Counted from the stretch's first letter, positions 37,759 to 48,967 are shown. The stretch is DNA of 64,000 bases from CADEEN01 sp963706685 (GCA_963706685.1 CAVPMY010000016.1:143536-207535); one strand, 5' to 3'. The notes: a model not told the origin generated them from the sequence alone. Translations and numbers: made by a program.

Positions 37759-38136
37759 CTATCGAACCGTGACCACGACTTCCTGGCTGTCCGCCTCCTG
37801 CCCCGCATCGTCCACCGCGCGCGCGAAGTAGCGCACCTGGCTGGTCGTGCTGGCGGGCAGGGTGGTTTCGATGGCGTAGGGCGCGCTGCTGTCGCGGCCG
37901 ATGAGGACATCGCCGCTGCCGTCGATGCGGAAAAACAGCACCTCGCGCACCACGTAGTCGTCGTTGGCCGCCGCCACCAGGCCGATGCGCTCGCCGGCTG
38001 CGGCCTCTTGCGGTGCGGCGGCCAGGCTGACGCTCGGCGGGTCGTCGCCGAGGCCGTAGCCCAGCGAGATGCCGACGCCGCAGGCGGCGAGGCTGGCGCA
38101 CAGCGACACTGCAGCCATGACGGGCCATGCTTTCAT
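37759..38136 (-). CDS. small lipoprotein with Ig-like domain
   Basis: The start at ATG 38136 gives 125 residues with a lipobox ending LAAC (Cys19). The remainder, DPPSVSLAAAPQEAAAGERIGL to SQEVVVTVR, has alternating strands of a bacterial Ig-like domain (VLFFRIDGSGDVLIG, YAIETTLPASTT, YFARAVDDAGQ). The function is unknown; it is probably an outer-membrane lipoprotein. It is convergent with recQ and divergent from the sigma factor gene. Confidence 0.72.
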   Translation of the reverse strand: MKAWPVMAAVSLCASLAACGVGISLGYGLGDDPPSVSLAAAPQEAAAGERIGLVAAANDDYVVREVLFFRIDGSGDVLIGRDSSAPYAIETTLPASTTSQVRYFARAVDDAGQEADSQEVVVTVR

Positions 38137-38252
38137 GACGCCATCATGAGCCTGCGGCGTCAACAGTTCAATGCGGGGGCGCAAGCCCCCACGTAACCCC
38201 TTTCAAGCGGCTGCTGCGTACAAAGCCCGTAACGACCGACACTTCTGCCGCC

Positions 38253-38882
38253 ATGCCCGAAAGCGCCCTCGACGATGACGACGACGCCCTGATGCGCGCC
38301 TTTGCACAAGGCGACGCGCGCGCCTTCGAGCGCTTGTACGCGCGCCACCATGCGCCGCTGTACCGCTTCGTGCGCCGGCTGCTCGGGCGCGAGGCCGGCA
38401 CGCAGTGCGACGAGGTGTTTCAGGACACCTGGCTGCGCGTGGTCCACTCGCGGGAGCGCTGGTCGCCGCAGGGGGCGACGTTTCGCACCTGGCTGTTCAC
38501 GCTGGCGCACCACCGCGCGATCGACGTGTTGCGCAAGAGCGGGCGCGAAATCAGCAGCAGCGGCGACGGCGACGAGGAGCGCCCGCCCTGGCAGCCGGCT
38601 GCGGCCGACGAGGCGTGGCGCGAGTGGCCCGCGGCGGCATCGAGTGTCGAAGACCAGGCGTTCTGGCGCTCGGCCGGCCAGCGCCTGCTCGACTGCCTGG
38701 ATACCCTGCCGGCGGCGCAGCGCAGCGTCTTCCTGCTGCACCATGAAGATGGCCTGGCGCTCGATGAGTTGGCGCGTGCGCTCGAAGTCGGATTCGAGAC
38801 CGCCAAGAGTCGGCTGCGCTATGCGATGTCCAAACTGCGCACCTGCATGGGCGCGTTCCTGCCGGCGGGCCAACGTTCATGA
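38253..38882 (+). CDS. ECF-family RNA polymerase sigma factor
   Basis: The 209-residue protein has sigma region 2 (AFERLYARHHAPLYRFVRRLL, ECF-like DEVFQDTWLRVVHSR, FRTWLFTLAHHRAIDVLRK) and region 4 (LDTLPAAQRSVFLLHHEDGLALDELARALEVGFETAKSRLRYAMSKLR). An Ala/Glu-rich loop joins them. ECF factors direct RNA polymerase to envelope-stress or surface genes. It is coupled to a membrane-bound anti-sigma gene by an ATGA overlap, so it is probably controlled by that protein. Target promoters were not identified. Confidence 0.9.
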   Translation: MPESALDDDDDALMRAFAQGDARAFERLYARHHAPLYRFVRRLLGREAGTQCDEVFQDTWLRVVHSRERWSPQGATFRTWLFTLAHHRAIDVLRKSGREISSSGDGDEERPPWQPAAADEAWREWPAAASSVEDQAFWRSAGQRLLDCLDTLPAAQRSVFLLHHEDGLALDELARALEVGFETAKSRLRYAMSKLRTCMGAFLPAGQRS

Positions 38883-39985
38883 ACCAGCCACCCGACCACG
38901 ACAACCCGCGCGATGCGCACCTGCTGGCTGCGCTGCGCCATGCGCCCGACCGCGACGCATTGCCGCCACGGCAGGTCAGCGAGCGCATCCTCGCCGCCGC
39001 GCATGCGGCCGTTCGGCCAAGGACCGCCGCGCCTGCGCCCTGGTGGCAGCGTGTGGCCGGCTGGCTGACCCAGCCGCAGGTGGCAGCGTCCTTCGGCACC
39101 CTGGTCGCGGCAGTGCTGGTTGGCGTGATGTGGAGCACGCGCGAGCCGCCGTTGCCCGAGCCGTCGCCGCCGCTCGATCGCGCTGAGCAGGGGGCACGTG
39201 TCGATGAAGGGGCGATCGTCGAGGCTGACAAGCCGCCGCCGTTGTCCGACGCCGCCGAGCCGAAAGCCAGCGCCGACGAGACCGCGCCGTCTGCCTTCGG
39301 CCAGGCGCGCCGCAAGGCGGCCTCGCCTGAGGCCGTGGCGCGGCAGAACAACAACCCTTCAGCGCCGCGCGCGGAGGCGGGCGCGGGCGCTGTCGCCGAG
39401 TCGCGTGCCGTCGCCGCAGCCGTTGCCGAGGCGCCCTCTGCGGCGCCCTCAGCCGCGCCACCGCCGGCAACGGCCGCACCTGCGCCGATGGCGACCGATG
39501 CCCCAGTGGGCGCTGCTGCGGCCGCTGCCGGGCGCTCAGCGGCCGACGCCGACGAGCGGCAGCTCCTGGAACGTCGCGATGCGGCACCCGACGCAGCCCT
39601 GCGTTCGCGCCTGATCGCCAAAGAAGGCGTGGTCGTTGACCCCCTCGCGCGCTGGGATGCAGCATTGGGTGCCGGCCCGTCAGCGGCGGCGCATTGGCGC
39701 CTCGGCAACAAACCCGATGCCCTGCCGGTGGCCCATGGCGCGGCGCAAGTCTTGTGGTGGGCGCAGTTGCGGCAGGCGACGGCCGGCCGATGGGCACGGC
39801 GGGCGCACGCGGGCACGCCCCAGCCGCCGTGGTTGTCGCTGGAAGTCTCGGCCGCCGCCGCCGCTGCCATCGACTTCGACAGCGACGGCGTGCTGGTCTG
39901 CCTGCCCAACAGCACCGGATGCTGGCACGCGCCGATCACATCCGCCCAACGGGAGGCCTGGTTGGCCGAAGTGGCGCGCTGGTAG
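38879..39985 (+). CDS. anti-sigma factor, membrane-bound
   Basis: The 368-residue protein has a cytoplasmic N-terminus (about 1-65), one transmembrane helix (68-85, VAASFGTLVAAVLVGVMW), a long Ala/Pro/Glu-rich periplasmic linker, and a C-terminal periplasmic domain (HWRLGNKPDALPVAHGAAQVLWWAQL, AIDFDSDGVLVCLPNSTGCWHAPI) with two Cys. The position immediately after an ECF sigma gene, with ATGA overlap, marks it as the cognate anti-sigma factor. The Cys pair might sense redox or be disulfide-bonded. The sensor mechanism is unknown. Confidence 0.78.
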   Translation: MNQPPDHDNPRDAHLLAALRHAPDRDALPPRQVSERILAAAHAAVRPRTAAPAPWWQRVAGWLTQPQVAASFGTLVAAVLVGVMWSTREPPLPEPSPPLDRAEQGARVDEGAIVEADKPPPLSDAAEPKASADETAPSAFGQARRKAASPEAVARQNNNPSAPRAEAGAGAVAESRAVAAAVAEAPSAAPSAAPPPATAAPAPMATDAPVGAAAAAAGRSAADADERQLLERRDAAPDAALRSRLIAKEGVVVDPLARWDAALGAGPSAAAHWRLGNKPDALPVAHGAAQVLWWAQLRQATAGRWARRAHAGTPQPPWLSLEVSAAAAAAIDFDSDGVLVCLPNSTGCWHAPITSAQREAWLAEVARW

Positions 39986-40026
39986 TGCGCTGTCGATAAT
40001 GCCCGGTTGACCTCACGGGACCGGCC

Positions 40027-42913
<2,887 letters not shown>

Positions 42914-43056
42914 CGCGTGATGCGTCCGCTCAGAGACCGGCGAGGGCGGGCCAGTTCACACGTCGGTCACGTTCGACACATGCCGATACTTGCAGCGAAG
43001 CCCGAACGTGAATTGCATCGTTCCTGCGCCGCGGCTCGCGTTTCGACAATCGAGGC

Positions 43057-43617
43057 ATGCCGTTCGTGCACGTCTTCACCCCCCGCCGCCGGCGTCTGCG
43101 CGCGCTGGTTGCCGCTGCGGCGCTGTGGGCCGGCGCGGCTGCTGCAGTGCAGCCCGAGATCGACGCGCTGCAGCCCTGCATCGACGATGTGCAGATGCAC
43201 AAAGCGGTCGAACAACTCAACGCCCTGCGCCTGCAGCCGGCGTCGTGCGCGGCCAGCGGCGCCTCAATGCAGCACTTGGCGTGGGACAGCAAATTGGCCG
43301 CCAGCGCCCAGGAACAGGCGGTGGACCTGGCGCTGCGGGACCGGCTGTCGCATGTCGATTCGCGCAACCGCGGCCTGGGCATGCGCCTGCGCAGCGTCGG
43401 TTATGCGTCAGCGGGCGCCGGTGAAAACCTGGCCGCAGGCCAGGCCGATATCGAAGACACGCTGCAGGCCTGGCTGGCCAGCCCATCGCATTGCGCCAAC
43501 CTGATGCAGCCCGAGTTCCGCGACGTCGGCCTGGCCTGCGTGATGCGACGCGGCTCGCGCTATGAGCGCTTCTGGGTCGCGCACTTCGCCGTGCCGGCGA
43601 CCGCCGTGCGGCGCTGA
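43057..43617 (+). CDS. CAP-domain (SCP/PR-1) secreted protein
   Basis: The 186-residue protein has a signal peptide after a basic start (MPFVHVFTPRRRRLRALVAAAALWAGAAAA). The CAP domain follows: AVEQLNALRLQPASCA, LAWDSKLAASAQEQAVDLALRDRLSHVDS, the GENLAAGQADIEDTLQAWLASPSHCANLMQPEFRDVGLACV block and FWVAHFAVP. The His and Glu of the CAP cavity are present (LSHVD, GENLAAG). Such proteins bind lipids or cell-wall components outside the cell. Its 3' end overlaps the convergent PEP-CTERM gene by 58 bp. Confidence 0.85.
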   Translation: MPFVHVFTPRRRRLRALVAAAALWAGAAAAVQPEIDALQPCIDDVQMHKAVEQLNALRLQPASCAASGASMQHLAWDSKLAASAQEQAVDLALRDRLSHVDSRNRGLGMRLRSVGYASAGAGENLAAGQADIEDTLQAWLASPSHCANLMQPEFRDVGLACVMRRGSRYERFWVAHFAVPATAVRR

Positions 43618-44600
43618 CGCCGCACCAGCCACCCCAGCAGCGCCAGACCGCTGAGCAGGCTGGCCCAGGTGGCCGGCTCGGGGATCGGCGTCACGGCAGG
43701 CGGCGTGCCCGGGTCGGTAGGCACACCGCCGCCACCTCCACCGCCCCCACCCCCGCCGCCGGGATCACCGCCGCCGCCGCCGGGGTCACCGCCGCCACCA
43801 CCGCCGGGGTCGGGCGTGCCGCCTCCGGGTGTCGTGCCACCGCCAGGAAACAGGATCGGGCCCGCACCGCCACCACCGGGCACAAAGAGAATCGGCGGAA
43901 AGGATTGGCCGCCGGGGACGGCATCGCTGCTGTCGGCGCTCGGCGTACCGGCACCCGGCGGGGCCTCCCCAGCCGGAGTGAACAACGGTACTGCGGCGCC
44001 GGCCACGGCCTCGGAGAACGAGGACGTCACAGGCGGCGCCGCTGCGCCCGCTGCGCCTTCGCGGCCATCGCCGGGCAGCGGCGTTGCCGGCGGCATGCCC
44101 GGTGGCGGCTCGAGCACGCCGCCGGCCACCAAGGCCGGCTTGCGATCGATGCGGCTGACGTTGCGGCACACGGTCGGCACCAGGATGCAGTGTTCGCTTT
44201 CGCAATAGACCATGCCGCGCTCATGCGTCTTTGACGTCCAGCGCTTGCGCGTGACTTGCCGACACACCCGGTCGGCACCGAAGTGCATGTCGCGGATCGT
44301 GCTGGCGTACTCGAACTTGCCTTTGATCGAATCGCGGCGGATATCGACCATGTCGTCGTATTCGCGAGCCTGCATGCGCTCTTTCAGGCGCATGCGAACA
44401 GGCGTCGGGATGTCGCTGTAGCGGTCGATGGCGGCGACGACGTCGCCGGTAAAGGCATCGCGGCCAGGCCGATCCCAGCTGCACTGCGCCAGCGTGTCAT
44501 TGCGCGGCACACGTTTGGCTGCGTTGGCTTGGGCGCCCGCGGCCGGCAGTGCGATCACACAGCACAGCAAGGGCAAGAGGATTGGATACGGCAGGTTCAT
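43560..44600 (-). CDS. MHFG-family PEP-CTERM sorted protein
   Basis: The start is ATG 44600 with signal peptide MNLPYPILLPLLCCVIALPAAGA, giving 346 residues. The N-terminal domain (LAQCSWDRPGRDAFTGDVVAAIDRYSDIPTPVRMRLKERM, IRDMHFGADRVCRQVTR, GMVYCESEHCILVPTVCRNVSRI) has six Cys and contains the MHFG motif. A long Gly/Pro-rich spacer leads to the PEP-CTERM signal: PEPATW, a hydrophobic helix and the basic RRQRR tail. Exosortase cleaves such signals during export with exopolysaccharide; no exosortase gene is in the window. A perfect CRP-like site lies just upstream. The Gly-rich part is encoded by C/G runs. Confidence 0.87.
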   Translation of the reverse strand: MNLPYPILLPLLCCVIALPAAGAQANAAKRVPRNDTLAQCSWDRPGRDAFTGDVVAAIDRYSDIPTPVRMRLKERMQAREYDDMVDIRRDSIKGKFEYASTIRDMHFGADRVCRQVTRKRWTSKTHERGMVYCESEHCILVPTVCRNVSRIDRKPALVAGGVLEPPPGMPPATPLPGDGREGAAGAAAPPVTSSFSEAVAGAAVPLFTPAGEAPPGAGTPSADSSDAVPGGQSFPPILFVPGGGGAGPILFPGGGTTPGGGTPDPGGGGGGDPGGGGGDPGGGGGGGGGGGGVPTDPGTPPAVTPIPEPATWASLLSGLALLGWLVRRQRRTAVAGTAKCATQKRS

Positions 44601-44633
44601 GAGTCGACACACTTCCGTGGAGCACGGGTGTGA

Positions 44634-44651
44634 GTGTGATTTTCGTCACAC
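44634..44651. promoter_or_regulatory. CRP/FNR-type operator upstream of the PEP-CTERM gene
   Basis: The sequence TGTGA-TTTTCG-TCACA, extended to GTGTGA and TCACAC, matches the CRP consensus TGTGA-N6-TCACA exactly. It is about 35-50 bp before the PEP-CTERM start codon (44600), so it may either repress or activate depending on the transcription start. The regulator is inferred from the motif only. Confidence 0.6.
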
Positions 44652-44778
44652 CTTACTATGTTCCGACACTCCTGCCCATCGCTGTTGCAAAGCGGCTGTC
44701 GGGCCAGCGTCGTTGGAGCGCGGCAGCGCCGCAAATCGGCTACCGTGCGCGCATCGCCAGGAACGCAGGAGCGCGCTG

Positions 44779-45384
44779 ATGGCCACCGATGTCCAGTACT
44801 ACTTCGCCCCGCAGTCGCCGTGGACCTATCTCGGTCATCTGCGTTTCTGGGACGTTGCGCGCAAGCATGGCGCGCACATCGATGTCCTGCCGGTCGATTT
44901 GGGCGGCAAGGTGTTCCCGGTGTCGGGCGGCCTGCCGCTGGGCAAGCGATCGCCGCAGCGCCAGGCCTACCGGCTGGTCGAGATGAAGCGCTTTGCTGAG
45001 TACCTGCATGCACCGCTGAACCCGGCGCCGAAGTACTTCCCGGTGGCCGGCGACGATGCCGCCAAGCTCATCATCGCCGTGGACCAGCACGACGGCACCG
45101 ATGCCGCGATGCGCATCACCGACGCGGTGCTGCGCGCGGTCTGGGTCGACGAGCGCAACATCGCCGACGAGGCCACGCTGGCGCTGCTGCTCGAGGAGCG
45201 CGAACTGCCGGCACGGCGGATCGAAGATGCGCATTCGCAGGCAGTGGCGGAGCGCTACGAGGCCAACACGCAGCGTGCCATTGACGCCGGCGTCTTCGGC
45301 GCGCCCAGCTATGTGCTGGACGGCGAGCTCTTCTGGGGCCAGGACCGGCTGGACTTCCTCGAGCGGGCGCTGGCCAGGCGCTGA
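44779..45384 (+). CDS. 2-hydroxychromene-2-carboxylate isomerase (DsbA-fold, kappa-GST-like)
   Basis: The start at ATG 44779 (MATDVQYYFAPQSPWTYLGH) gives 201 residues. The thioredoxin-fold N-terminus has the conserved SPW segment in place of a CxxC, and the helical insert includes RLVEMKRFAEYL. GVFGAPSYVLDGELFWGQDRLDFLERAL is the usual C-terminus of this glutathione-dependent isomerase family. NahD-type enzymes act in naphthalene breakdown; many homologues belong to general aromatic or unknown metabolism. No other aromatic pathway genes are near. Confidence 0.85.
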   Translation: MATDVQYYFAPQSPWTYLGHLRFWDVARKHGAHIDVLPVDLGGKVFPVSGGLPLGKRSPQRQAYRLVEMKRFAEYLHAPLNPAPKYFPVAGDDAAKLIIAVDQHDGTDAAMRITDAVLRAVWVDERNIADEATLALLLEERELPARRIEDAHSQAVAERYEANTQRAIDAGVFGAPSYVLDGELFWGQDRLDFLERALARR

Positions 45385-45444
45385 TGCCCGGCACAGTGCC
45401 GGCATGAAGAAAGCCGGCTGACACAGGAGGGAGCCGGCAAGAAA

Positions 45445-45468
45445 AAAGCCGGCTCGGGAGCCGGCTTT
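45445..45468 (-). terminator. rho-independent terminator of the SWIB gene
   Basis: A 10-bp stem (AAAGCCGGCT with AGCCGGCTTT, loop CGGG) is 21 bp past the stop codon of the minus-strand SWIB gene and is followed on that strand by TTTTTTC. It may also serve the isomerase gene from the other side. Confidence 0.8.
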
Positions 45469-45489
45469 CGGGGACCAGAAACGCGCCGC

Positions 45490-45936
45490 TTACTTCAGGT
45501 GCGCGTTGATCATCTTGGTCATCTCGAACATCGACGCTTGCGCCTTCTTGAAGATCTCCTTCAGCTTGGCGTCGGCGTTGATCATCCGGCGATTGACCGC
45601 GTCTTGCAGCTTGTTCTTCTTGATGTACTCCCAGACCTTCTTGGTCACTTCCGTGCGCGGCAGCGGCTTGTCGCCGATGATCGCGGCCAGAGCGGCCGAA
45701 GGCGTCATCGCCCTCATGAAGGCAGCGTTCGGAACTCGCTTTTTCGCGGGAGCCTTGGCTTTCTTGGCCGGGGCCTTCTTTGCAGCGGCCTTCTTGGCCG
45801 GGGCCTTCTTCGCCGGCGCCTTCTTGGCCGGGGCCTTCTTTGCAGCGGCCTTTTTCATCGGCGGCTTCTTGGTCGTGGCTTTTTTGGCCGGGGCCTTCTT
45901 GGCAGCTTTCTTCGCCGCCTTTTTCGCAGTTGCCAT
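45490..45936 (-). CDS. SWIB-domain protein with histone H1-like basic tail
   Basis: The 148-residue protein has an N-terminal half built almost wholly of Lys, Ala and Pro (repeats such as AKKAPAKK, to about residue 68), like bacterial H1-like and Chlamydia Hc2-type tails. The C-terminal half (AAFMRAMTPSAALAAIIGD, LPRTEVTKKVWEYIKKNKLQD, INADAKLKEIF) is a complete SWIB/MDM2 domain, a fold best known from eukaryotic chromatin remodelers. It is probably a nucleoid-associated DNA-binding protein. A CAGAGGG inverted repeat and a third copy lie about 105-155 bp upstream. A rho-independent terminator follows. Confidence 0.88.
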   Translation of the reverse strand: MATAKKAAKKAAKKAPAKKATTKKPPMKKAAAKKAPAKKAPAKKAPAKKAAAKKAPAKKAKAPAKKRVPNAAFMRAMTPSAALAAIIGDKPLPRTEVTKKVWEYIKKNKLQDAVNRRMINADAKLKEIFKKAQASMFEMTKMINAHLK

Positions 45937-46388
45937 TTCGATTCACTCCATCAAAGTGTTGTTGATGTGCCGGGGTCCGGAGACAGCCACATGGACTGTC
46001 TTTCTCATCTACCTCCGTGCGGCGCGAATGGTAATGCGTGTTCAGAGGGAAATAAAGCGCTTTTCCCTCTGCGCGAACACATTCTTCCCTCTGTAGCGCT
46101 GCTTTTGTCGCTCTGCTGCGTCACTCTGAGTGCAATGCGCTGCGTGCAGTGTGCTGACGATGCACTGCGCGCAAGCGTGTGCGCTCGATCGTCGGTGCGG
46201 CCTTCAGGCATGCGGAAGAGGTTGACCGACACCGGCGACGACTGACGAAAACGCGCGCGCTCAGCGACGCCGCCGCGCATCACACGACTCTGATTGCCAC
46301 TCAGGCGGCCTGCGGCACCACGATGCGCCGCGAGCTTCCCAACTCCTCGCTGGCTTCCGCCACGCGCCCGCGCTGGTATCCTGCCGCC
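45937..46388. other. 452-bp intergenic region between the SWIB and holin-like genes
   Basis: No gene is seen. Both flanking genes start at its edges, so it holds two promoters. It is AT-richer than its surroundings around 46030-46100 and carries the inverted repeat at 46043-46071. A second dyad, GCAGTG with CACTGC, is near 46146-46169. Confidence 0.5.
46043..46071. promoter_or_regulatory. inverted repeat with an extra half-site upstream of the SWIB gene
   Basis: CAGAGGGAAA and TTTCCCTCTG are perfect 10-bp arms around a 9-base spacer. A third copy of the half-site (TTCCCTCTG) is at 46085-46093. Repeated half-sites at this distance from the SWIB start suggest an operator with cooperative binding. 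It could also form an RNA hairpin. Confidence 0.4.
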
Positions 46389-46757
46389 ATGGTCAAAGTG
46401 CTCGTCAGGTGGCTGCTGCTGGCCGCTGCCCTGCTGCTGGTGGCGTACCTCTACCCCGGCGTTACCGTGTCGAGCTTTGGCGCGGCGATGATCGCGGCCT
46501 TCGTGCTCGGCCTGCTCAACACCATCGTGCGTCCGTTGCTGGTGCTGCTCACACTGCCGGTGACGCTGATCACTCTCGGCCTGTTCCTGTTCGTGATCAA
46601 TGCGCTGATGTTCTGGGCGGCCGCCGGTGTGCTCGCCGGCTTCAACGTCACCGGGTTTGCCGCGGCGCTGATCGGCTCGCTGATCTACAGCCTGTGCGGC
46701 ATGGTGATCGACGTCGCGGTGGAGCGGCTCTTTGCCCAGGACACGGCCAACGCCTGA
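46389..46757 (+). CDS. phage holin superfamily IV-type membrane protein
   Basis: The start at ATG 46389 (MVKVLVRWLLLAAALLLVAYL) gives 122 residues with four hydrophobic helices. LGLLNTIVRPLLVLLTLPVTLITLGLFLFVINALMF is the conserved core of the mycobacteriophage-holin-like/YvlD family. Despite the name these are ordinary chromosomal inner-membrane proteins of unknown role; no phage genes are near. It is convergent with the M48 protease gene. Confidence 0.85.
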   Translation: MVKVLVRWLLLAAALLLVAYLYPGVTVSSFGAAMIAAFVLGLLNTIVRPLLVLLTLPVTLITLGLFLFVINALMFWAAAGVLAGFNVTGFAAALIGSLIYSLCGMVIDVAVERLFAQDTANA

Positions 46758-46790
46758 GGGCGGGGTCGGGGCGGCTGCGGCCCAGCGAAG

Positions 46791-48425
46791 CTAGCGCTCT
46801 CGCTCCCGGTCCGGGTTGCGGTCGCCGCGCGCTTCGGCCAGTTGCGCCCGCCTTTGCGCCGACAAATCGCGCAGTCGCGAGTCGATGATCGAGGCCTCGA
46901 AGAAGTCCGGCGCACTGCCGCTGCGCGCCTGGCGCTGGGCGGCGCGCAGGCGGTCGATCGCGCCGATGAGATCGCCTCGCGCGGCCGCCGCTTCGCCGTC
47001 GGCGCGCATCGAGCGCAGCTTCAGGCCCAGCAAATCGGCGCCCTGGGCCAGCAGCGACCACGCCGTGGCATCGAGCTTGTGTTCGGCGACCCAGGTTTGC
47101 AGCGCTTCGGTGCTGTTGCGCAGCGCCGAATTGGCGCTGCCTGGGCCGCCAGCGCCGCGCGCCACGTCGATCGCGGCCTGCGCGCGCAGCAATATCAGTG
47201 GCCGTGCCGCCGGGCCGGCCGCCGGCGCGCGCTGAGCGTCGAACCATGCCAGCGCGCGCGGCGCCTGGCCGCTGGCCTGCCAGACCTGGGCCTGCAGGGC
47301 GCCGAGCGCGAAGGCGGCGCGCGGGTTGTCACTGTCCTTGGGGGCCAGCGCGGCGGCGCTGTCGAGCGTGGCCTGCGCACGCGCGGGCTCACGCAGCTCC
47401 AGCGAAGCCAACGCACTCGCGTACAGCGCCGCCAGCCGTTCGCCACCTTGGAGCGCATTGGCGTCGGGTGCTTGCCAGCGCCGCAGCGATTGCACGGTGG
47501 GGTCCATCAGCACGCGGGCGCGGGCCTGCATCAGTTGGTGGTCCAGCGTCGGCCGCAGCGGCGGTCGCGCGGCCGCCACCGACTCGACGCGCGAGCGCGC
47601 CTCGCCGATGCGGTCCACCGTCAGCGGGTGCGAGCGCAGATAGGGGTACGCGCCGTTGTCGCTGAGGCGGTTGGCGTTTTCGAGGCGCTCGAACATCGCG
47701 GCCATGCCCTGCGGCGCAAATTCCGCCGACTGGAACACGCCCCAGCCGATGCGGTCGGCTTCGCGCTCCATGTCGCGCGAAAAGTTGAGCTGGCCCTGCA
47801 CCACCGCGGCCTGGCTGCCGACGATCACCGCCTGCGTGGCGTCGCCGCTGCCGTTGCCGGCGCGGCTGGCGGCCAAAACGCCCAACAGCATCGCTGCCAT
47901 GCCCACCAGCGACTGGCGGCTCGCGTTGGCAATGCTGCGCGCGATATGGCGCTGAGTGATGTGCGACAACTCGTGCGCCAGCACCGAGGCCAACTCGTCG
48001 CGCGTGGCCGTGACCGCGATCAGTCCGAGGTGCACGCCGACATAGCCGCCGGGCAGCGCAAAGGCATTGATCGACCGGTCACGCACCAGGAAGGCTTCCC
48101 ATGCAAACGACGAGTCCAGATCGGCGCTGATGTTGCCGCGCGAGCGCGCCGCGGCCACCAGCGGCAGCCACATCGACTGCAAGTGGTCGAGCAGCAGGGC
48201 GTCGTCCAGGTAGGCCGGGTCGCGACGCACCTCGGCCATGATCTGCTCGCCCAGGCGGCGCTCGGTACCCACCGAAAAGTCGTCGCCTGCCGATTCGCCC
48301 AGTGACGGCAGGCGGACGTCGCCGGATTCACTGCGTGTGGAAGGCTGCGCCAGCAGCGGCGGCGCGGGCAGGGCCGTGGCCATCGCTGCGGCCAGCAGCA
48401 GGCGGGAGGGAAGTCTGTGTTTCAT
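46791..48425 (-). CDS. M48 metalloprotease with TPR region, BepA-like
   Basis: The start is ATG 48425 (MKHRLPSRLLLAAAMATALP), giving 544 residues with a signal peptide ending LLAQ (about 26). The catalytic zinc motif HELSH is at 151-155, and the third ligand is in RDMEREADRIGW. Residues after about 330 form Ala-rich TPR helices, as in E. coli BepA, which assists and degrades LptD and other outer-membrane proteins. It is periplasmic. It is divergent from moaC. lptA and lptB are encoded elsewhere in this window. Confidence 0.9.
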   Translation of the reverse strand: MKHRLPSRLLLAAAMATALPAPPLLAQPSTRSESGDVRLPSLGESAGDDFSVGTERRLGEQIMAEVRRDPAYLDDALLLDHLQSMWLPLVAAARSRGNISADLDSSFAWEAFLVRDRSINAFALPGGYVGVHLGLIAVTATRDELASVLAHELSHITQRHIARSIANASRQSLVGMAAMLLGVLAASRAGNGSGDATQAVIVGSQAAVVQGQLNFSRDMEREADRIGWGVFQSAEFAPQGMAAMFERLENANRLSDNGAYPYLRSHPLTVDRIGEARSRVESVAAARPPLRPTLDHQLMQARARVLMDPTVQSLRRWQAPDANALQGGERLAALYASALASLELREPARAQATLDSAAALAPKDSDNPRAAFALGALQAQVWQASGQAPRALAWFDAQRAPAAGPAARPLILLRAQAAIDVARGAGGPGSANSALRNSTEALQTWVAEHKLDATAWSLLAQGADLLGLKLRSMRADGEAAAARGDLIGAIDRLRAAQRQARSGSAPDFFEASIIDSRLRDLSAQRRAQLAEARGDRNPDRERER

Positions 48426-48472
48426 TCGCGTGGCTATCATGCACCTGCCAGTTTGCTGCAACGTAAACGCCC

Positions 48473-48967
48473 ATGACATCGCCGACGCCAGGCCCGGGTC
48501 TTACCCACTTCGACGCGCAAGGCCATGCCCACATGGTGGACGTGGCCGCCAAGCCGGCCACGCACCGCGTGGCCGTGGCCGGCGGCTGCATCCGCATGCA
48601 CAGCGCGACACTGGCACTGATTGCGCAAGGCACGGCGAAGAAGGGCGATGTGATCGGCGTCGCCCGCGTCGCCGCGATCCAGGGCGCCAAGCGCACGCCG
48701 GAGCTGATTCCGCTGTGCCACCCGATCGCGCTGACGCGGGTGGCGGTGGAGTTCGAACTCGATGCCGCCCTGCCCGGCGTGCGCTGCACCGCCACCACCG
48801 AAACCGTCGGCGCCACCGGCGTCGAGATGGAAGCGCTGACCGCGGTCCAGATCGGCCTGCTGACGATCTACGACATGTGCAAGGCCGCCGACCGCGGCAT
48901 GGTGATCGGCGAGGTGCGGTTGCTCGAGAAGCGCGGCGGGAAGTCGGGGGCGTGGAAGGCGCCGTGA
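48473..48967 (+). CDS. moaC: cyclic pyranopterin monophosphate synthase MoaC
   Basis: This 164-residue protein completes the first step of molybdenum cofactor synthesis with MoaA, making cPMP. Conserved parts are LTHFDAQGHAHMVDVAAK, AKRTPELIPLCHPIALTRV and TTETVGATGVEMEALTAVQIGLLTIYDMCKAADRGM. The catalytic Lys and Asp are in MCKAADR. The first ATG (48473) gives the normal length. It is the only Moco gene in the window. Confidence 0.96.
   Translation: MTSPTPGPGLTHFDAQGHAHMVDVAAKPATHRVAVAGGCIRMHSATLALIAQGTAKKGDVIGVARVAAIQGAKRTPELIPLCHPIALTRVAVEFELDAALPGVRCTATTETVGATGVEMEALTAVQIGLLTIYDMCKAADRGMVIGEVRLLEKRGGKSGAWKAP

Noticed and set aside
46389..46757. Prophage suggested by the holin-like gene
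   Set aside because: The gene belongs to a chromosomal membrane family and no other phage genes are nearby.
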